Shown: piece after piece, positions 61,212 through 64,000 of the stretch
How the letters are laid out: each line of letters starts with the position of its first letter
How positions within the stretch are numbered: the first letter of the stretch is position 1
Origin: Paractinoplanes polyasparticus
GTDB lineage: Bacteria > Actinomycetota > Actinomycetes > Mycobacteriales > Micromonosporaceae
Direction of reading: 5' to 3'
Length of the DNA: 64,000 bases
Assembly: GCF_019710575.1 (NCBI RefSeq)
Contig: NZ_JAHWFK010000046.1
Coordinates: forward strand, 62,001 to 126,000
Made by a program: the position numbers and the translations under genes
Notes under the pieces: model-generated
What the model was told of the DNA's origin: nothing
What the model saw: only the letters and a program-made list of their open reading frames with translations
Database searches by the model: none

Positions 61212-62417
61212 ATGGCGTTTGCAGACCAGACCTTGCCGTTCGCGACCAAGGGGTACGCATGGCTGCCCGACCTGCGTCGCCGGAATCACGGCCGCCCGAT
61301 CCCGATGCGGTTCGGCGGGCAGCACGCAGTGGCAGTCAGCGGTCCCGATGCCGCCCGCTTCTTCTATGACGAGGACGAGCTCGAACGGCACGACGCCCTG
61401 CCCGCCCCGGTGGTCGACACGCTGTTCGGAAAGGGTGTGCACACCCTCGACGACCAGGCGCACGCGGCCCGCAAGGCGCTGTTCGTGGCGCTGCTGATGC
61501 ACCAGGACGGCATCGACACGCTCGCCGCGCTGACCGGCAAGATCTTCGACGAGGCGGCCGACGGCTGGCGCGGCGGCAAGCCGGTGTCGCTGTTCGACGG
61601 GACGGCGAAGGTGCTCGCGGACGCGGTGTCGCGCTGGACCGGCGTACCGGAGAACGCGTTCGACCTGGACGCCCTGACGGCCGACCTGCTGGCGATGGTG
61701 GACGGCTTCGCGACGCGGGGTCCGCGTCACGTGCGGGCCCGCGTGGCGCGAGTGCGCCTCGAGCGCAGGTTCGCCGAGATCATCGAGGCCGTACGGCGGC
61801 AGGAGCCCACGGACACGCCGCTCTCCCGGATCGCGCACCACCGCGAGGACGGCCACCTGCTCGACGCCCGCACGGCCGCGGTCGAACTGATCAACATCAT
61901 CCGCCCCACCACGGCGGTGACCTGGTTCGTGGCCTTCGCCGGGCACGCGCTCGACCGGTGGCCGGGCACCCGCGCCCGGCTGCGCGCCGGCGACGACGAA
62001 TACACCCTGGCCTTCGTGCACGAGTTGCGCCGGTTCTATCCGTTCGCGCCGTTCCTGGGCGCCCGGGCCCGCCACGACCTGACCTTCCAGCACACGAGCA
62101 TTCCGGCGGGAGCGCTCGTGCTGCTCGACATCTACGGCCAGCACCACGACCAGCGGGTCTGGCCCGACCCGTACGATTTCCGGCCCGAACGCTTCCTCGG
62201 CCGCCGGGTCGGCGCGTTCGAGCTGATCCCGCAGGGCGGCGGCGACCCGCGTTCGGGCCACCGCTGCCCCGGCGAGAAGATCACCGTCGCCGTTCTCGGC
62301 ACGTTGGTGCAGCGGCTGGCCAAGCTCGACTACTACCTGCCGCCGCAGAACACCGCCATCGACCTGAGCCGGGTGCCGGCCCGCGTGCGCAGCGGGCCTC
62401 GGATCGTGCTGTCCTAA
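61212..62417 (+). CDS. CYP152-type cytochrome P450 peroxygenase
   Basis: 401 residues. Heme ligand Cys352 in GHRCPGE, and the Arg231-Pro232 pair in NIIRPTTAVTWF that replaces the usual Thr and binds fatty-acid carboxylate in P450-BSbeta. AFLGARARHDL and ELIPQGGGDP are typical too. CYP152 enzymes use H2O2 to hydroxylate or decarboxylate fatty acids and need no redox partner; none is encoded here. Overlaps the convergent GH20 gene by 4 bp. Confidence 0.9.
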   Translation: MAFADQTLPFATKGYAWLPDLRRRNHGRPIPMRFGGQHAVAVSGPDAARFFYDEDELERHDALPAPVVDTLFGKGVHTLDDQAHAARKALFVALLMHQDGIDTLAALTGKIFDEAADGWRGGKPVSLFDGTAKVLADAVSRWTGVPENAFDLDALTADLLAMVDGFATRGPRHVRARVARVRLERRFAEIIEAVRRQEPTDTPLSRIAHHREDGHLLDARTAAVELINIIRPTTAVTWFVAFAGHALDRWPGTRARLRAGDDEYTLAFVHELRRFYPFAPFLGARARHDLTFQHTSIPAGALVLLDIYGQHHDQRVWPDPYDFRPERFLGRRVGAFELIPQGGGDPRSGHRCPGEKITVAVLGTLVQRLAKLDYYLPPQNTAIDLSRVPARVRSGPRIVLS

Positions 62418-63877
62418 CTCCAGTCGATCTCGGGCGAGCGGTGATAGTTGATGCCCTGGGCCTCGAAGCGCGGCCCGAACCGGGCCAGCCGGTCGCGGAA
62501 GGACGACCAGTCCCGGGCGGCCCGCGGCGTCCAGCCGATCTCGGCGATCGCGAGCAGCCGCGGGAACACCATGAACTCGACGTCGGCCAGGCTGCGCAGG
62601 GTCTCGGACCACAGCGGCGCCTCGACGCCGAGCAGCGACTGCTCACCCACGCCGGGCAGGCGGTCGGCGGGCTCCCAGTCGTAGGACCGCTCGACGCTGA
62701 CCAGGCCGGCCCAGTCGAGGCCGAGCGGGGTCGACTCGTCGTACTTCATGTCGAGGTAGCTGCGGTCGGCCGGTGACATGATCACCTGGTGGCCGGCCGC
62801 GGCGGCCCGGGCCACGCCGTCGTCGGTCGGCTCGATCCGCCAGTACTGCGGGATCGCGGTGGCCGGCAGGTCGACGGCGGCCATCTCGTGCCAGCCGATC
62901 GCGCGCTTGCCGTACCGGCCGGGCATGGGCAGCACCCGGGTCATGAAGGTCCGGTAGTCCTCGGCGGTGGTGCTGAGCGCCTCGTCGCCGCCGATGTGCA
63001 GGTAGGGGCCGGGGGTCAGCGCGGCGACGGTACGGATGACGTCCTCGACGAACGCGTACGTCTCCTCCTTGCCGGCGCACAGCGAGCTGTAACCCACCTC
63101 GGGGTCGGTGCGCGGCTGGACGGGTTCGCCGTCGCAGGTCAGCTCGGGGTACGCCACCTGGGCCGCGTTGACGTGGCCGGGCAGGTCGATCTCGGGGACG
63201 ACGGTGATGTGGCGGGTGGCGGCGTACGCGACCAGATCGGCGTACTCGTGGGCCGTCAGGAATCCCGGCCCGGCGCCGTCGATGCCGGTGCCCTCGCCCC
63301 CGCTGACCTCGGTGAGGCGCGGCCAGCCCTCGATATCGAGGCGCCAGCCCTGGTCGTCGGTGAGATGCAGGTGCAGGTGGTTGATCTTGAATTGCGCGAT
63401 CGTGTCGATGTAGGACCGTATGTCGGCCGGCTGGAAGAAGTGCCGGGCCAGGTCGAGCATCGTGCCGCGGTAGGCGAAACGCGGCGCGTCCTCGATGTGG
63501 CCGCCGGGCAGGACGACCTCACCCTTCAGGGGCAGCAGCTGCCGCAGCGTCTGCAGGCCGGCGAAGAGTCCCTGCTCGGTGGGGGCGCCCAGGGTCACGC
63601 CGTCGGCGGTGATCGCCAGCCGGTAGGACTCGGGCGACCGCGCCTCGTCCGGAACGTCGTCGACCTCGAGGCGGATCGCCCCACCGGCCGCCCGCGGGAC
63701 CGGGAACCCGGTCACCTCACGCAGCAGTTCGGCCAGCTCGTCGGCCACGGCGGTGGCGGCCGCAGTGCCGCTCACCGACACGTCGGCCGGGACGCGGAAG
63801 TCGGCGGCGGGGTCGGGCCGGACCGAAGCCGGCAGCGGAATGACGTCGCCGAGGTGTTTCATCGTGGGAGCGTGCAC
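62414..63877 (-). CDS. GH20 beta-N-acetylhexosaminidase
   Basis: 487 residues with the GH20 barrel. DxE-type catalytic pair in YLHIGGDEALS (Asp-Glu), preceded by the strand motif INHLHLHLTDDQGWRLDI and the PEIDLPGH region. An N-terminal GH20b-like domain spans about 30-120. No signal peptide. The start is either GTG 63877 (a TTTATT box lies 8 bp upstream, consistent with a leaderless mRNA) or ATG 63862. Divergent from a GNAT gene. Confidence 0.9.
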   Translation of the reverse strand: MHAPTMKHLGDVIPLPASVRPDPAADFRVPADVSVSGTAAATAVADELAELLREVTGFPVPRAAGGAIRLEVDDVPDEARSPESYRLAITADGVTLGAPTEQGLFAGLQTLRQLLPLKGEVVLPGGHIEDAPRFAYRGTMLDLARHFFQPADIRSYIDTIAQFKINHLHLHLTDDQGWRLDIEGWPRLTEVSGGEGTGIDGAGPGFLTAHEYADLVAYAATRHITVVPEIDLPGHVNAAQVAYPELTCDGEPVQPRTDPEVGYSSLCAGKEETYAFVEDVIRTVAALTPGPYLHIGGDEALSTTAEDYRTFMTRVLPMPGRYGKRAIGWHEMAAVDLPATAIPQYWRIEPTDDGVARAAAAGHQVIMSPADRSYLDMKYDESTPLGLDWAGLVSVERSYDWEPADRLPGVGEQSLLGVEAPLWSETLRSLADVEFMVFPRLLAIAEIGWTPRAARDWSSFRDRLARFGPRFEAQGINYHRSPEIDWS

Positions 63878-63901
63878 GGGCAAACAATAAACTGTCTTTC
63901 C

Positions 63902-64000
63902 ATGTCGATCACGACCCGTCGCGCCGAACTTGCCGACACCGAACTGCTGCACGATCTGGCCGAACGGACCTTCGGCCTCGCCTGTCCGCCCGGCACTCTC
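63902..64000 (+). CDS. GNAT N-acetyltransferase, N-terminal part only
   Basis: Only the first 33 codons are in the window, reading MSITTRRAELADTELLHDLA. This matches the beta1-alpha1 start of GNAT acetyltransferases. It runs off the window end. 24 bp separate its start from the GH20 gene. Confidence 0.6.
   Translation, partial: MSITTRRAELADTELLHDLAERTFGLACPPGTL

Overview
The window is chromosomal DNA of a high-G+C actinomycete (roughly 70% G+C by eye, GTG and TTG starts, many 4-bp start/stop overlaps). The best match is the family Micromonosporaceae, probably Actinoplanes or a close relative. Supports are a conservon (CvnABCD), an actinoplanete-type xylose isomerase locus, a SARP-like regulator, GAF-ANTAR and SpoIIE-type signalling proteins, a HrdB-family sigma factor and an actinobacterial c-di-AMP (ydaO) riboswitch. 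No insertion sequence, prophage or CRISPR array was seen.

Layout. 1-3304: end of an alpha/beta hydrolase, a STAND NTPase with TPRs, and tRNA-Arg(UCU). 3305-5295: poorly coding DNA with a PHP phosphoesterase and a 67-residue orphan. 5296-9148: a dihydroxyacetone kinase operon (dhaK, dhaL and a DhaM-HPr-EI fusion). 9123-15208: DUF998 protein, then a lipoprotein/adaptor/ABC exporter operon divergent from a two-component system. 15209-17700: two blocks of tandem repeats around a membrane protein and an EamA transporter. 17717-24020: small protein, frameshifted phosphotransferase, serA-like dehydrogenase, repeat-containing membrane protein, LuxR regulator, SARP-like regulator, methyltransferase. 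24087-26284: MarR-MFS efflux pair. 26350-30409: MhuD-like heme oxygenase, GAF-ANTAR protein and a cluster of small proteins, several below 70 residues.

30586-34822: c-di-AMP riboswitch plus NlpC/P60 hydrolase, group 2 sigma factor, short-chain dehydrogenase, thymidylate kinase-like protein. 35248-37016: a compact nucleotidyltransferase-BON-metallophosphoesterase operon and a 49-residue membrane protein. 37194-41810: MHYT sensor, HD hydrolase, GH13 alpha-glucosidase, MFS transporter. 41866-45680: xylB, xylA and a divergent ROK repressor. 45668-50402: MarR, a degenerate SpoIIE phosphatase, a VWA protein and a lactonase. 50429-54711: conservon. 54957-58231: two paralogous membrane or acidic proteins, a WYL regulator and a Pro/Thr-rich protein. 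58876-64000: M48-type protease, CYP152 peroxygenase, GH20 hexosaminidase and the start of a GNAT acetyltransferase.

How genes work together. DhaK, DhaL and the fused DhaM-HPr-EI carry every domain needed to move phosphate from PEP to dihydroxyacetone. XylA and XylB convert xylose to xylulose-5-phosphate under a ROK repressor. The RR/HK pair probably controls the divergent exporter. CvnA-D form a sensor/small-GTPase membrane complex.

The most unusual features are: tandem repeats that abut or enter the 3' ends of minus-strand genes at several loci; a 34-residue ORF whose Shine-Dalgarno lies inside a hairpin and whose ends form an 11-bp inverted repeat; the NTase-BON-phosphoesterase operon; the full-length EI fusion; and a paralogous protein pair sharing a C-terminal domain. 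All calls come from reading the sequence. No database search was run.
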